From Lederbergia citri (GTDB taxonomy: Bacteria; Bacillota; Bacilli; Bacillales; Bacillaceae_C): DNA of 64,000 nt. Every line of letters begins with the position of its first letter. Within the stretch, counting starts at the first letter, position 1. This document shows positions 17,530-28,806 of the stretch, piece by piece. The stretch covers positions 1,520,231-1,584,230 of the forward strand of contig NZ_JAGYPG010000001.1 in assembly GCF_018343625.1 (NCBI RefSeq), read 5' to 3'. Position numbers and translations under genes: made by a program. The notes under the pieces were generated by a model that was not told the DNA's origin, searched no databases, and saw only the letters and a list, made by a program, of their open reading frames with translations.

Positions 17530-18050
17530 ATGGAGACTTAATTCGAATAAGGAAATGCGTTATGTACTAATTCGCGATCAATCGAGACTCAATTCGAAAT
17601 ATGACTAGCATTCTGTCCAGATTCACGTCCAATCGCAGACTCAATTTGAATTATGACTAGCATTCTGTCCCAATTCGCGACCAATCGAGACTCTATTCGT
17701 AATATGACTAGCATTCTGTCTCGATTCACGACCAATCGAGACTCAATTCGAAGTATGACTAGCATTCTGACCCGATTCACGTCCAATCGAGACTCAATTT
17801 GAAAAATGACATGCATTCTGTCCCGATTCGCGATCAATCGAGACTCAATTCGAAATATGACATGCATTCTGTCCCAATTCGCGATCAATCGAGACTCAAT
17901 TCGAAATATGACATGCATTCTGTCCCAATTCACGACCATTCGAGACTCAATTCGAAATATGACATGCATTCTGTCCCGATTCACGTCCAATTGAGACTCA
18001 ATTCGAAATATGACTAGCATTCTGTCCCGATTCATAATTAATCGAGAAAT
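17530..18050. repeat. Tandem repeat array, 51-bp period, about 11 units
   Basis: The ATCGAGACT core recurs at 17581, 17632, 17684, 17735, 17786, 17837, 17888, 17939, 17990 and 18041, spacing 51 bp except one 52 caused by an inserted base; a decayed unit starts at 17530. Each unit contains TCYCGATT-N7-AATCGAGA, a near-palindrome; the unit at about 17719-17741 is perfect. Because 51 is divisible by 3, the repeat is open in several frames, giving a 17-aa-repeat pseudo-protein on the minus strand (17589-18035), not called a gene. The flanks 17199-17529 and 18051-18231 hold no recognisable gene. Confidence 0.9.
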
Positions 18051-18231
18051 AAATCAAAAAAGGACAGCCGTTCTCTCCTGATCCCACATTAAGAGAGGGA
18101 ATGCTCCAAAAAAACAACTGTCACTCGATTCGCCTTCAAATGATTCACCAAAAAATTTCATTATAAATTCAATAAAATAGATCTAGATTCAATTGAACCT
18201 AGATCATGATCATTATCCTTATTGTAATTTT

Positions 18232-18696
18232 CTAATCCTCTTCAACTGATTCAATATGCTGTGGAGGGCAAACATCAAGAGTGCCATTAATGACCGTTTC
18301 TTCCTGATCATCCGTTACTTGAACTTGAATGGTGACAAAACGTCGATCACGATTGATTTTTACGACTTCAAATAAAAATTGGATAGTGTCATAGTGGTAA
18401 ACAGGTTTTACAAATTCAATTTCCTGTTTTAAAATATGTGAGCCTGGCCCAGGCATGTATTTTGATATTGCGGAAGTAATAATGCCCGTTAACATAATGG
18501 ATGGTACAATTGGCTTTTTGTATTGTGTCTGCGAAGCATAATCGTGTTGAATGTACAGTGGGTTCGCATCATTTGTCAAACCTAAAAAAAGCAACAAGTC
18601 CTTATCCTCAATTTTCTCAGTCAGCGTTAATTTCTCCCCGGTCGATATTTCTTCAAGCCTTCTGCCAAGCTTACGTTTTTTACCCAATAACAACAC
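18232..18696 (-). CDS. MaoC-like hot-dog dehydratase/hydratase
   Basis: A 154-aa single hot-dog protein with the hydratase-2 motif (LTNDANPLYIQHDYA: Asp and His in the D-x4-H arrangement) and the IVPSIMLTG block. Such proteins hydrate enoyl-CoA or enoyl-ACP substrates; the substrate here is unknown. The frame opens at GTG 18696, with GAGGTG almost touching it, so a TTG at 18693 or 18687 may be the real start. MaoC-like genes occur upstream of mdh in related bacilli. Confidence 0.8.
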   Translation of the reverse strand: MLLLGKKRKLGRRLEEISTGEKLTLTEKIEDKDLLLFLGLTNDANPLYIQHDYASQTQYKKPIVPSIMLTGIITSAISKYMPGPGSHILKQEIEFVKPVYHYDTIQFLFEVVKINRDRRFVTIQVQVTDDQEETVINGTLDVCPPQHIESVEED

Positions 18697-18723
18697 ATCA
18701 CCTCATCCTTAATAAATGACGCC

Positions 18724-18809
18724 TTGGCTGAATTCGAGCCTAGATTTTTATCGTGCTCGCTCGATAAAAATCTGAAGCATCCGCCGGAGGCTTAACTAAA
18801 TACAGCCAA
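18724..18809. repeat. Nested inverted repeat between the MaoC-like gene and mdh
   Basis: A perfect 12-bp inverted repeat (18742-18753 with 18762-18773, loop 8 nt) is nested inside TTGGCTG (18724-18730) and CAGCCAA (18803-18809). No T run follows, so it is not a typical terminator. It could be a small palindromic mobile or REP-like unit. The gap 18697-18982 holds no gene. Confidence 0.5.
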
Positions 18810-18931
18810 AGTTAAGATTCCTTATATGTAAAGATTTTTTACTCTCTCAACATTTATTAAATTCCTGCATTTAGTTAACCGTTTTCAATTGGTTTGGCAT
18901 TATAATATCATGAAATTCACCTCAATTGAAG

Positions 18932-18972
18932 TAAAAAAGCTGTCCAAAATAACGATCATTTCGGAAACAGCT
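18932..18972 (-). terminator. Terminator after mdh
   Basis: AGCTGT/ACAGCT stem (18938-18943 with 18967-18972), with inner pairing, then six T on the minus strand. It closes the citZ-icd-mdh group. Confidence 0.75.
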
Positions 18973-18982
18973 ATCAAAATAA

Positions 18983-19921
18983 CTATGCAAGTACTTTCAT
19001 CACTTCACGAACCGAATTTGCCGATTTTTCTAAAGCTACTTTTTCAACTTCCGTCAGATCAAGTTCGATGATTTTTTCGATGCCATCTTTTCCAAGGATT
19101 GTTGGCACTCCTAGATAGATACCGTCAAAACCATATTCACCTTCAAGATAAGCAATGGATGGAAGGACACGGCGTTGATCTTTTACAATCGCTTCCACCA
19201 TTTCTACTAAAGAAGCAGCTGGAGCATAATACGCACTGCCGTTACCCAATAGATTGACAATTTCTCCGCCGCCTTTTCTAGTTCTTTCCACGATTATCTC
19301 AAGGCGTTCCTTCGGGATTAGTTTTTCTAGTGGTATTCCACCAGCGTAAGAATAACGGACAAGAGGAACCATGTCGTCTCCATGTCCTCCTAAAACAAAT
19401 CCTGTTATATCTTTTACAGATAGATTTAGTTCCTGAGCAACGAACGTACGGAAACGTGCAGTATCAAGAACTCCGGATTGACCAATTACACGATTTTTAG
19501 GAAAACCAGATTCTTTGAATACCGTATATGTCATAGCATCTACAGGATTTGTAAGAACGATGATATAGCAGTTCGGTGAATGCTTCACGATATCTTTCGT
19601 AACACTTTTCATCACTTTTTGATTTGTTTGCACCAAATCGTCACGGCTCATACCAGGTTTACGGGCTATTCCAGCTGTGATGACAACAACATCGGAATCT
19701 TTCGTATCTTCATAATTAGAAGTACCTGTAATGTTAGCATCAAAACCTTGGACTGGTCCGGCCTCAAGCATGTCAAGCGCTTTTCCTTTAGTCGGATTTT
19801 CCATTTGTGGGATATCTACTAAAACAACGTCGCCAAGTTCCTTTTGTGCAAGTAAAAATGCAGTGGTCGCTCCAGTAAAACCGCCGCCAATTACCGAAAT
19901 CTTTTTACGTTTCATTGTCAT
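18983..19921 (-). CDS. mdh: Malate dehydrogenase
   Basis: NAD-dependent oxidation of malate to oxaloacetate in the TCA cycle. The 312-aa protein has the Rossmann start ([15 protein letters not shown]), the substrate arginines in [10 protein letters not shown], the second substrate arginine and catalytic His in [11 protein letters not shown], all of the LDH-like malate dehydrogenase type. Start ATG 19921 has AAGGGA about 9 nt upstream and gives the family N-terminus; the open frame runs 17 codons further without support. Last gene of citZ-icd-mdh. Confidence 0.97.
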   Translation of the reverse strand: MTMKRKKISVIGGGFTGATTAFLLAQKELGDVVLVDIPQMENPTKGKALDMLEAGPVQGFDANITGTSNYEDTKDSDVVVITAGIARKPGMSRDDLVQTNQKVMKSVTKDIVKHSPNCYIIVLTNPVDAMTYTVFKESGFPKNRVIGQSGVLDTARFRTFVAQELNLSVKDITGFVLGGHGDDMVPLVRYSYAGGIPLEKLIPKERLEIIVERTRKGGGEIVNLLGNGSAYYAPAASLVEMVEAIVKDQRRVLPSIAYLEGEYGFDGIYLGVPTILGKDGIEKIIELDLTEVEKVALEKSANSVREVMKVLA

Positions 19922-20007
19922 GAGAAAGTCCCTTCTTTCTAAAAATATGATAATGTAGAAAAGCGAGCGCAACCGATATTACGGTATGCGCTCGTTTCCT
20001 GTTTTTC

Positions 20008-20150
20008 GTCTAGCTCCAGCGCCTTTAGATCGGTGAACAATAAGACTCTCCTGCGATAAGTTAACGTCGATTCACCTACTGGTCATCGTGTCTTCTCTAT
20101 TGCAAGTCTTAGCCTTATAGTTCGAACTTTGATTAGAAGGTCGCTTTTGC
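20008..20150. repeat. Dispersed intergenic element, copy c
   Basis: Starts GTCTAGCTCCAGCGCC, the same end seen near 9941, 35327 and 40769. It fills the 232-bp gap between icd and mdh. No open frame. Confidence 0.5.
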
Positions 20151-20153
20151 CAA

Positions 20154-21425
20154 TCAGCCCATATTTTCGATCAATGCTGTAGCGAACTCAGAAGTTTTAA
20201 CCTCTGTTGCACCTTCCATTAGGCGTGCAAAGTCGTAAGTAACAACTTTTGATTCGATTGTTTTTTCAACTGATTTAATAATTAAGTTAGCCGCTTCATT
20301 CCATCCAAGGTGCTCAAGCATAAGTACACCGGAAAGAAGTACTGAAGATGGATTTACTTTATCAAGTCCTGCGTATTTTGGAGCTGTACCATGAGTTGCT
20401 TCAAAAATAGCATGTCCTGTTTCATAGTTGATATTTGCTCCTGGAGCAATACCGATTCCGCCGACTTGAGCAGCAAGTGCGTCGGAAATATAGTCGCCGT
20501 TCAAGTTCATTGTAGCTACTACATCAAACTCTTTCGGACGAGTTAAAATTTGTTGTAAGAAAATATCAGCGATAGAGTCTTTAATGATAATTTTTCCTGC
20601 AGCTTCTGCATCAGCTTGTGCTTTATTAGCAGCATCTGTTCCTTGCTCTTCTTTAATTCTGTCATATTGATCCCAAGTGAATACTTTATCGCCGAATTCT
20701 TTCTCGGCAAGTTCATATCCCCAGTTCTTAAAAGCACCTTCCGTAAATTTCATAATGTTTCCTTTATGAACAAGAGTTACGGATTTGCGGCCTTCTTTAA
20801 TAGCATAATTAATAGCAGCACGTACTAAACGCTCTGTACCTTCTTTAGATACTGGCTTAATACCGATACCTGAAGTTTCAGGGAAACGAATTTTGTTAAC
20901 TCCCATTTCTTCTTGAAGGAATTTGATTACTTTTTTAACTTCTTCAGAGCCTTCTTTATACTCAATACCTGCATAGATATCTTCTGTATTTTCACGGAAG
21001 ATAACCATGTCTGTATCTTCAGGACGCTTAATAGGTGAAGGAACACCTTGGAAGTAACGAACTGGACGTAAGCATACAAATAAATCAAGCTCTTGACGAA
21101 GGGCTACGTTCAACGAACGGATTCCACCGCCGATTGGTGTTGTAAGAGGTCCTTTAATCGCAATAAAATATTCACGGATTGTATTAAGTGTTTCTTCAGG
21201 AAGCCATTCGCCAAATTTATTGAAGGCTTTCTCTCCTGCATACACTTCTTTCCATTCGATTTTCTTTTCGCCTGCATAAGCTTTTTCAACTGCTGCATCC
21301 ATTACTCTTTGAGCTGCAGCCCAAATGTCAGGACCGATCCCATCTCCTTCAATAAAAGGGATGATTGGGTTATTAGGTGTATGTAAAACACCATTTTCTA
21401 CAGTAATTTTTTCACCTTGTGACAT
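20154..21425 (-). CDS. icd: Isocitrate dehydrogenase (NADP)
   Basis: Converts isocitrate to 2-oxoglutarate. The 423-aa protein has the substrate-binding [10 protein letters not shown] block with its serine, the metal ligands in the [17 protein letters not shown] region, and the NADP-site segment [24 protein letters not shown] precedes the ATG. It lies 68 bp after citZ. Confidence 0.97.
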   Translation of the reverse strand: MSQGEKITVENGVLHTPNNPIIPFIEGDGIGPDIWAAAQRVMDAAVEKAYAGEKKIEWKEVYAGEKAFNKFGEWLPEETLNTIREYFIAIKGPLTTPIGGGIRSLNVALRQELDLFVCLRPVRYFQGVPSPIKRPEDTDMVIFRENTEDIYAGIEYKEGSEEVKKVIKFLQEEMGVNKIRFPETSGIGIKPVSKEGTERLVRAAINYAIKEGRKSVTLVHKGNIMKFTEGAFKNWGYELAEKEFGDKVFTWDQYDRIKEEQGTDAANKAQADAEAAGKIIIKDSIADIFLQQILTRPKEFDVVATMNLNGDYISDALAAQVGGIGIAPGANINYETGHAIFEATHGTAPKYAGLDKVNPSSVLLSGVLMLEHLGWNEAANLIIKSVEKTIESKVVTYDFARLMEGATEVKTSEFATALIENMG

Positions 21426-21493
21426 AAATTTTCCCTCCAGTTACAATCTCAACTACTAATATTATCAGAAAAACTGACTATTTTCTATATAAG

Positions 21494-22612
21494 TCAATTT
21501 CTCTCATCGACTGGTACATATTTTCTTAAGCCTGGGCCTGTATATTCAGCACGAGGGCGGATTAAGCGGTTATTCTCGTATTGTTCAAGAATATGTGCGA
21601 TCCATCCGGATACACGTGATACAGCAAAGATTGGTGTAAATAAATCATGGTCAATCCCTAAGCTATGATAGACAGAAGCAGAATAGAAATCTACATTAGG
21701 CGGCAATGGCTTTTGCGATGTAAACACTTCATGGACCTTAGCAGAAATTTCGTACCATTCTGGCTCACCTGTAATTTCTGTAAGTTTCTTTGACATTTCT
21801 TGCAAATGTTTCGCACGTGGATCACCTTTACGGTATACACGATGGCCGAAGCCCATAATTTTTTCTTTTTTACTTAGCTTGTCAAGAACGTATTTTTCTG
21901 CGTTTTCTGGGCTGCCAATTTCAGTCAACATTTTCATAACTTGCTCATTTGCGCCGCCATGAAGAGGACCTTTTAAAGCACCAATAGCAGCTGTTACGCC
22001 TGAATACATATCTGAAAGAGTAGCCACACATACGCGCGCAGTAAATGTTGATGCATTTAATTCATGATCAGCATGTAAAACTAATGCTTTATTGAAAGCC
22101 TCTACTTCGATTGGTTCCGGCTCTTTTCCTTTTAGCATATACAGGAAGTTTTCTGCAAAGCTGAGGTCTTTACGTGGAGCAATCGGAGTCAGCCCTTTTC
22201 TAACTCTCGAAAACGCTGCTACGATCGTAGGCATTTTTGCTTGTAGACGAACAGCTTTTCTGAAATTTGCTTCTTTATCCATAACATCTGCTTCTTCATC
22301 GTAAAGGCCAAGTGCGGAAACAGCTGTTCGAAGGGCAGCCATTGGATGAACCTTATTAATTGGATACGTATTGAAACTATCAATAATTTCTTGAGGAAGC
22401 TCCATATTATCCGCTAATTGTTGCTTAAGTTCCTGAAGTTGTTCACTATTTGGCAATTCTAAATGCCATAGTAAGTAAATGATTTCTTCAAAACTTGCTT
22501 TTTCAGCTAAATCATCGATATTATAGCCAACATATGTAAGTGTGTCGTCTATGATAGAACTAATAGAAGACGTCGTTGCCACTATACCTTCTAAACCGCG
22601 TGTTGCCGTCAT
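21494..22612 (-). CDS. citZ: Citrate synthase
   Basis: Condenses oxaloacetate and acetyl-CoA. The 372-aa type II synthase (short Gram-positive form) has the catalytic histidines in LHADHELNAS and GFGHRVYR and the acidic FYSASVYHSLG region. AAAGGAGAG precedes the ATG. First gene of citZ-icd-mdh and divergent from ytvI. Confidence 0.97.
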   Translation of the reverse strand: MTATRGLEGIVATTSSISSIIDDTLTYVGYNIDDLAEKASFEEIIYLLWHLELPNSEQLQELKQQLADNMELPQEIIDSFNTYPINKVHPMAALRTAVSALGLYDEEADVMDKEANFRKAVRLQAKMPTIVAAFSRVRKGLTPIAPRKDLSFAENFLYMLKGKEPEPIEVEAFNKALVLHADHELNASTFTARVCVATLSDMYSGVTAAIGALKGPLHGGANEQVMKMLTEIGSPENAEKYVLDKLSKKEKIMGFGHRVYRKGDPRAKHLQEMSKKLTEITGEPEWYEISAKVHEVFTSQKPLPPNVDFYSASVYHSLGIDHDLFTPIFAVSRVSGWIAHILEQYENNRLIRPRAEYTGPGLRKYVPVDERN

Positions 22613-22705
22613 AAAAATAATCTCTCCTTTATCTTACTTTACTAACAAAATGAATCCTGTTCATAAAATCTTAATAAAAAGATCGTGTGGATGCATACAT
22701 ATTCT

Positions 22706-22733
22706 ATTATAGACAATTCATGTATCTTGTCTA
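22706..22733 (-). promoter_or_regulatory. Promoter for citZ
   Basis: On the minus strand TAGACA (22733-22728), a 16-bp spacer and TATAAT (22711-22706), about 95 bp before the start codon. A strong match to the housekeeping consensus. Confidence 0.7.
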
Positions 22734-22795
22734 TAAATTCATTTTATGTATTCTTCTTCCCTAGTCATTATAACCAAATCTATATCGTTTGGAAA

Positions 22796-22809
22796 TGAAA
22801 ACGCTTCTT
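22796..22809. promoter_or_regulatory. Candidate cre (CcpA) site
   Basis: TGAAAACGCTTCTT matches the cre consensus TGWAARCGYTWNCW at all but one position. It lies in the citZ-ytvI divergent region, about 60 bp upstream of the citZ -35. citZ is under carbon catabolite control in B. subtilis. Binding is inferred. Confidence 0.4.
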
Positions 22810-22885
22810 ACCTTTAGTCATTCGACTAAGAAAAATGATATAATAATTAATAGTTTTACAAGACCATATGATGTGAGGTGGCTGT

Positions 22886-24010
22886 GTGAAGCGTGAAACT
22901 TTCGATAAAATAATACGTTTTTTATTTGTTGTAGGGATTATAACTATTTCCCTGATCTTACTTTATTATATTTCAAAAGTGACTTATCCCTTTATCATAG
23001 CGATTGTAATTGCTATGATGATTAATCCCGCCGTTCATTTTTTAGAGAAAAGATGGAAATTTCCAAGAGTGTTGGCTGTTCTAACTTCATTATTCCTATT
23101 AATTGCGATATTTACTGGTCTCATTACATTATTAATTGCTGAAATCGTGTCGGGGGCTACTTATTTTTCTACAGTCGTACCAGAACATGTAAAGACTCTG
23201 ATAAATTACTTTGAAGATTTTTTTGCCGGTCAAATCATTCCTTTTTACAATAATATTGCCAGTATGTTTAAAGGACTGGATAGCGGACAGCAAGAAACGA
23301 TAATGGACAGTATAAAAAATACAGGGAATAAAATTACGGAAAGTGCAACGGTGTTTTTGCAAAATTTCTTTTTAAAGCTTCCTGCACTCGTATCTTGGAT
23401 TCCAAATGCAGCGACTGTACTTGTATTTTCTCTATTAGCAACCTTTTTTATTAGTAAGGATTGGGAAAAACTTACGAATTGGTCTAGTCGTTTTATTCCA
23501 GAAAAAGCAAAATCAAGCGGTAAAACAGTTTTTACAGACTTAAAAAAAGCATTAGCCGGATTTGTAAAGGCACAATTGACATTAATTTCGATAACTCTTG
23601 TTATTGTATTGATTGGTCTATTAATTTTACGTGTGGATTATGCTATCACCATTGCCCTTATAACAGGAATTGTAGACCTACTCCCTTATTTAGGAACAGG
23701 AACTGTTTTTATCCCTTGGATCATCTATGAAATTTTCACAGGAAACTATGGATTGGCACTCGGACTTGGCATCCTTTACACAGTAGTCGTCGTTCAAAGA
23801 CAAGTGATGGAACCAAAAATTCTTTCCTCTAACATTGGAATGAACCCATTGGCTACCCTTGTTGCCTTATTTGTAGGGTTTAAGCTAATTGGATTTTTGG
23901 GACTTATTTTGGGTCCAGTAACACTCGTTTTAATCACAACTCTCCATAAAGCAAATGTCTTTAAGGATATTTGGAATTATATTATCGGAACGCCTCCAAT
24001 TATAAAGTAA
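22886..24010 (+). CDS. ytvI: AI-2E family transporter, sporulation membrane protein YtvI
   Basis: A 374-aa protein with about eight membrane segments and the AI-2E exporter family signature in its C-terminal half (VDLLPYLGTG, RQVMEPKILSSNIGMNP). Substrate unknown; the YtvI subfamily is linked to sporulation. Start is GTG with GAGGTG 5 nt upstream. Divergent from citZ and convergent with fxsA. Confidence 0.87.
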   Translation: MKRETFDKIIRFLFVVGIITISLILLYYISKVTYPFIIAIVIAMMINPAVHFLEKRWKFPRVLAVLTSLFLLIAIFTGLITLLIAEIVSGATYFSTVVPEHVKTLINYFEDFFAGQIIPFYNNIASMFKGLDSGQQETIMDSIKNTGNKITESATVFLQNFFLKLPALVSWIPNAATVLVFSLLATFFISKDWEKLTNWSSRFIPEKAKSSGKTVFTDLKKALAGFVKAQLTLISITLVIVLIGLLILRVDYAITIALITGIVDLLPYLGTGTVFIPWIIYEIFTGNYGLALGLGILYTVVVVQRQVMEPKILSSNIGMNPLATLVALFVGFKLIGFLGLILGPVTLVLITTLHKANVFKDIWNYIIGTPPIIK

Positions 24011-24012
24011 TA

Positions 24013-24043
24013 AAGAGCCACTGATTATGAAGTGGCTCTTTTG
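24013..24043 (+). terminator. Terminator between ytvI and fxsA
   Basis: AGAGCCACT (24014-24022) with AGTGGCTCT (24031-24039), then TTTT. It overlaps the end region of the convergent fxsA gene. Confidence 0.8.
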
Positions 24044-24430
24044 TCATCTATGGATATAAATATGCTTTCTACTAATCCATTTTTTTATCATTATTAATAA
24101 AAAGGGTCTAATAATCTTTCTAGTAACTGGAAGAAGAAGGAATAATCCCATAACGTCACTCAAAAATCCCGGGGTTACTAATAAGATTGCACCTACTAAA
24201 ATGCATACCCCATCAAGCATAGCGATTCCCGGGGGAATTCCGGAACGCAAGTCGTTCTGAACTTTTCTCAACGCTTCCAATCCTTGCTTTTTAGCTAGAT
24301 ATGCACCTAATATACCTGTTGCGATAATTACCCCAACTGTTGGAAGTACTCCTATCGTCTTTCCTGAAAGAATAAACAACCCAATTTCTATGGCTGGAAT
24401 AACTATGAAAACCAAAATAATATATTTCAA
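24044..24430 (-). CDS. fxsA: FxsA family membrane protein
   Basis: A 128-aa protein with three or four membrane segments and the FxsA motifs (FIVIPAIEIGLFI, GAILLVTPGFLSDVMG LFLLLP). In E. coli FxsA overproduction relieves phage T7 exclusion by F plasmid; its role in bacilli is unknown. Start is a TTG at 24430 with only a weak upstream AGAGATGTG. Confidence 0.87.
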   Translation of the reverse strand: MKYIILVFIVIPAIEIGLFILSGKTIGVLPTVGVIIATGILGAYLAKKQGLEALRKVQNDLRSGIPPGIAMLDGVCILVGAILLVTPGFLSDVMGLFLLLPVTRKIIRPFLLIMIKKWISRKHIYIHR

Positions 24431-24494
24431 ACGAATTCACATCTCTTGTTGATTTTTAATCATTATAACATTTTTCGTCATGAATTAGTAAATC

Positions 24495-24550
24495 GCATGC
24501 CCCTGCCCCTCGATGTATTGGTCCACGGAATGTGGGTCAGACTTTATCGT
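24495..24550. repeat. Dispersed intergenic element, partial copy d
   Basis: CGATGTATTGGTCCACGGAATGTGG-like sequence at about 24510-24550 parallels 40655-40697 of copy f over about 42 bp with scattered differences. The 268-bp gap 24431-24698 otherwise holds only the pyk terminator. Confidence 0.45.
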
Positions 24551-24654
24551 CAAAGATATGGTGATTTTAGTATAAATAGTTGAGATTACATGCAATTACG
24601 CATAACCTCTAGTGCGTCGAAGGAGCAATTACTAAATTGACTCTAATATAAAAA

Positions 24655-24690
24655 TAAAAGATGCCGAACTTTATAAAAGTTCGGCATCTT
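24655..24690 (-). terminator. Terminator after pyk
   Basis: AGATGCCGAACTT with AAGTTCGGCATCT (24659-24690), a 13-bp stem, then T-rich sequence on the minus strand. Confidence 0.9.
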
Positions 24691-24698
24691 TATTTTCT

Positions 24699-26459
24699 TT
24701 AAAGTACACTAGCATGTCCACTGTATATAATTCCGCGTGTGGCATCGACGGTAATGTCTTGACCGTCTTTAAAGATCTTCGTCGCATCTTCAACACCAAC
24801 GATAACAGGGATTCCTAAGTTGATGCCTACTACAGCAGCGTGGCTCGTTAATCCGCCTTCTTCAGTAATTAATGCAGAACAATTTTCTAATAGAGATACC
24901 ATTTCTCTATCCGTTCCGATTGCGACCATGACAGACCCTGGGACAATTTTTTCTTTTGCTTCCGCAGCGTCTTTCACAATTACCGCCTTTCCGAATGCCG
25001 ATTTCCGTCCTATTCCTTGTCCTTTCGCTAATACATCACCGACAACATGGACCTTCATTAAATTAGTTGTCCCTTTTTCACCAACAGGGACACCACCAGT
25101 AATAATAATAAGATCTCCATGCTGAACCAATCCTGTACTTAAACTTTCCTCTACTGCACGCTCAAGCATTTCGTCAGTGGAGGAGACTTTTTGTCCCATT
25201 CGTGGATACACTCCCCATTTTAAGGAAAGTCGGCGTACAATTGCTTCGTTATACGTAACGGCAATAATTGGAGCTTTAGGGCGATATTTTGAAATCATTC
25301 GTGCGGTATGACCGCTCTCAGTCGGTGCAACTATCGCATTAACTTCTAAATTAATAGCTGTATGTGCAACAGATTGACAAATCGCATCTGTCATATTAGG
25401 ATCGCTATTTTTTCTTAAATAAGTCAGGATTTCTTGATAGTTAAGTGCTTTTTCTGTTGAAACTGCAATATTATGCATCGTTTGTACAGCTTCGACTGGA
25501 TATAATCCAGCTGCTGTTTCTCCAGACAACATGACAGCATCAGTTCCATCGAAAATAGCATTTGCAACGTCACTCGCTTCTGCTCTAGTCGGTCTAGGGT
25601 TGCGTTGCATAGAATCTAGCATTTGTGTTGCGGTTATAACTGGTTTACCAACTTCGTTGCATTTTCTAATTAACTGCTTTTGAACGAGTGGGACTGCCTC
25701 TGTAGGAATTTCAACTCCTAAATCCCCACGTGCAACCATTAATCCATCGGAAACAGCTAAAATTTCATCTATATTGTCTACGCCTTCTTGATTTTCAATC
25801 TTAGGAATAATATTGATATAGGAACCGCCGTTTTCTTCTAGTAGCTGTCTGATTTCTAACACGTCCGTTGCTCTTCTTACAAATGAAGCCGCAATGAAAT
25901 CAACACCTTGCTCAATTCCAAATAATATATCTTTTGCATCTTTTTCTGTCATACCTGGAAGATTGACTGATACACCAGGAACATTGACGCCTTTTTTATT
26001 TTTTAGAGTCCCGCTATTCAAAACTTTCGTTACTATTTCACTTGACTCTCTCTTTATCTCTACAACTTCAAGAGCAATTAAACCGTCATCCAATAATATA
26101 TTGGAACCTTTATGAACGTCATTTATTAGTCCAGAATAAGAAATAGAAAATTTCTCCTCTGTCCCCTCAACCTCTTCCATAGAAACAATGATGGTATTTC
26201 CTTCTTTAAGTTCAATGGCTCCATTTTTCATATCATGTGTTCTTATTTCAGGACCTTTTGTATCTAATAATATCCCAATATTTTTTCCTGCTTTTTTTGC
26301 AGTTTCTCGTATGTTTACGATCCTATTTAAATGTTCTTGATGATCACCATGTGAAAAGTTTAATCGTGCTACATTCATTCCAGCATTCATTAGTTTTAGC
26401 AACGTTTCTGGATTTTCACTTGCCGGTCCGATGGTACAAACAATTTTTGTCTTCTTCAT
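24699..26459 (-). CDS. pyk: Pyruvate kinase
   Basis: Last step of glycolysis, PEP + ADP to pyruvate + ATP. The 586-aa protein has the N-terminal motif IVCTIGPAS, the active-site block [12 protein letters not shown] and ATQMLDSM. It also carries the extra C-terminal domain of Bacillus/Geobacillus enzymes (about 475-586), which has the PEP-utiliser-like motif [15 protein letters not shown] precedes the ATG. It follows pfkA by 47 bp. Confidence 0.98.
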   Translation of the reverse strand: MKKTKIVCTIGPASENPETLLKLMNAGMNVARLNFSHGDHQEHLNRIVNIRETAKKAGKNIGILLDTKGPEIRTHDMKNGAIELKEGNTIIVSMEEVEGTEEKFSISYSGLINDVHKGSNILLDDGLIALEVVEIKRESSEIVTKVLNSGTLKNKKGVNVPGVSVNLPGMTEKDAKDILFGIEQGVDFIAASFVRRATDVLEIRQLLEENGGSYINIIPKIENQEGVDNIDEILAVSDGLMVARGDLGVEIPTEAVPLVQKQLIRKCNEVGKPVITATQMLDSMQRNPRPTRAEASDVANAIFDGTDAVMLSGETAAGLYPVEAVQTMHNIAVSTEKALNYQEILTYLRKNSDPNMTDAICQSVAHTAINLEVNAIVAPTESGHTARMISKYRPKAPIIAVTYNEAIVRRLSLKWGVYPRMGQKVSSTDEMLERAVEESLSTGLVQHGDLIIITGGVPVGEKGTTNLMKVHVVGDVLAKGQGIGRKSAFGKAVIVKDAAEAKEKIVPGSVMVAIGTDREMVSLLENCSALITEEGGLTSHAAVVGINLGIPVIVGVEDATKIFKDGQDITVDATRGIIYSGHASVL

Positions 26460-26506
26460 GTTTTTTTCCTCCTAAAATCTCAGACGCTTACTATTTATGT
26501 AAGAAG

Positions 26507-27487
<981 letters not shown>

Positions 27488-27618
27488 TTAAAATTATTTC
27501 TACTATGTATAAAATAGATATTATTACTTTAAAAATACCATTTTACGAGGAGTTTCTCAAATATTACATAGAAATACTAAAAGCTATAAGAATAGCTGAA
27601 TCAGCTTGATTTTCAATG

Positions 27619-27697
27619 GCCAGTGTGGATGCCCACATAGTTGTGGGTCCGCTGGCTAAGATAAAAGGAAGTAGTAGTTTTTTAGACAACTTCCTTT
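27619..27697 (-). other. Two stable hairpins upstream of pfkA (possible structured leader)
   Basis: Hairpin 1: GCCAG, GGA and CCCACA (27619-27637) pair with TGTGGG, TCC and CTGGC (27642-27656). Hairpin 2: AAAGGAAGT (27664-27672) pairs with ACTTCCTTT (27689-27697), perfect 9 bp. They lie in the 359-bp gap between accA and pfkA, with no open frame. Either a 5' leader of pfkA-pyk or a palindromic repeat; not identified. Confidence 0.4.
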
Positions 27698-27796
27698 AGT
27701 CTCTCAGCTGGTGGGAGGTCAAGAAGTTTTATTATTTATAATTTCATCAAAGATATCATAACTCTTTTAATTGGAATTTCCTAGTAAATCATTAAA

Positions 27797-27826
27797 GAAG
27801 GCATTGCGCTAAATAGGCAATACCTT
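27797..27826 (-). terminator. Terminator-like hairpin after accA
   Basis: AGGTATTGC with GCAATGCCT on the minus strand (27817-27825 with 27799-27807, one G-U), then a short T-rich stretch; directly after the accA stop. Confidence 0.55.
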
Positions 27827-28806
27827 TAAGAGTGAATATTTTCTAATTGGTTTGTTTCTGAATATTTACCCATATGTTTAAACTTTTGATAGCGGTCTTC
27901 TATGAGCTTATCAACAGGAACCGATTGAAGTTGCTGAAGTGCTTTTAATATAACTTTATCAATTTCTTTCGCTTGCCCTTCTACGTCTTTATGGGCTCCG
28001 CCTTTTATTTCCGGAATGATTTCATCGATAATACCGAGTTCTTTTAAATCGGGAGCTGTAATTCTCATTGCTTCCGCAGCCTTTTTAGCTAAAGAAGCAT
28101 CTTTCCATAATATAGAAGCGGCTCCTTCTGGTGAAATAACAGAGTAAGTGGAATTCTCAAGCATGAAGATGCGATCACCTACACCTAGTCCTAGAGCTCC
28201 CCCGCTTCCCCCCTCACCAATTACTATGCAAATAATAGGAACAGTGAGTCCAGCCATTTCAAAAAGATTTCTCGCGATTGCTTCACTTTGTCCTCGTTCT
28301 TCAGCAGCTTTTCCAGGAAAAGCACCTTTTGTATCAATAAAACAAATCACAGGACGATTAAATTTTTCTGCTTGTTTCATGAGTCGTAAAGCTTTCCGAT
28401 ATCCTTCAGGGTGAGGCATCCCAAAATTACGGCGGATATTTTCCTTCGTATCTCTTCCGCGCTGGTGTCCGACAACCGTCACAGGAATCCCTTTATATTT
28501 TGCAATTCCACCAACGAGGGCAGAATCATCTCCAAACACCCTATCCCCATGAAGTTCAAGAAAATCGGTAAAAATTAAATCTATATAGTCTAATGTTGTT
28601 GGCCTATTAGCGTGCCTAGCTACTTGAACACGATCCCAAGGGGCCATATTTTCATATATATCTTTTTCAAGTTTTTCTAATCGTGCTTCTAGCTTGTCAA
28701 TTTCTTCAGACAAATCAACTTCGGAGTTTTTCGTGAATTCTCTTAGCTCCGCAATTTTATTACGAAGTTCCAGAACAGGCTTTTCAAATTCCAATCCATT
28801 TACCAT
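27826..28806 (-). CDS. accA: Acetyl-CoA carboxylase carboxyltransferase subunit alpha
   Basis: With AccD transfers the carboxyl group from biotin to acetyl-CoA, making malonyl-CoA for fatty acids. The 326-aa protein has the N-terminal coiled coil, [18 protein letters not shown] and the oxyanion-hole region with [12 protein letters not shown]. Its ATG overlaps the accD stop by 7 bp, so the two subunits are translated together. Confidence 0.97.
   Translation of the reverse strand: MVNGLEFEKPVLELRNKIAELREFTKNSEVDLSEEIDKLEARLEKLEKDIYENMAPWDRVQVARHANRPTTLDYIDLIFTDFLELHGDRVFGDDSALVGGIAKYKGIPVTVVGHQRGRDTKENIRRNFGMPHPEGYRKALRLMKQAEKFNRPVICFIDTKGAFPGKAAEERGQSEAIARNLFEMAGLTVPIICIVIGEGGSGGALGLGVGDRIFMLENSTYSVISPEGAASILWKDASLAKKAAEAMRITAPDLKELGIIDEIIPEIKGGAHKDVEGQAKEIDKVILKALQQLQSVPVDKLIEDRYQKFKHMGKYSETNQLENIHS

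Noticed and set aside
17589..18035. Long open frame (148 codons) with 17-aa repeats
   Set aside because: It lies entirely in the 51-bp array. Since 51 is a multiple of 3, several frames stay open on both strands. No ribosome-binding site and no domain.
17530..18050. CRISPR array
   Set aside because: Units follow each other directly and the linkers are also conserved within the array; there are no unique spacers and no cas genes.
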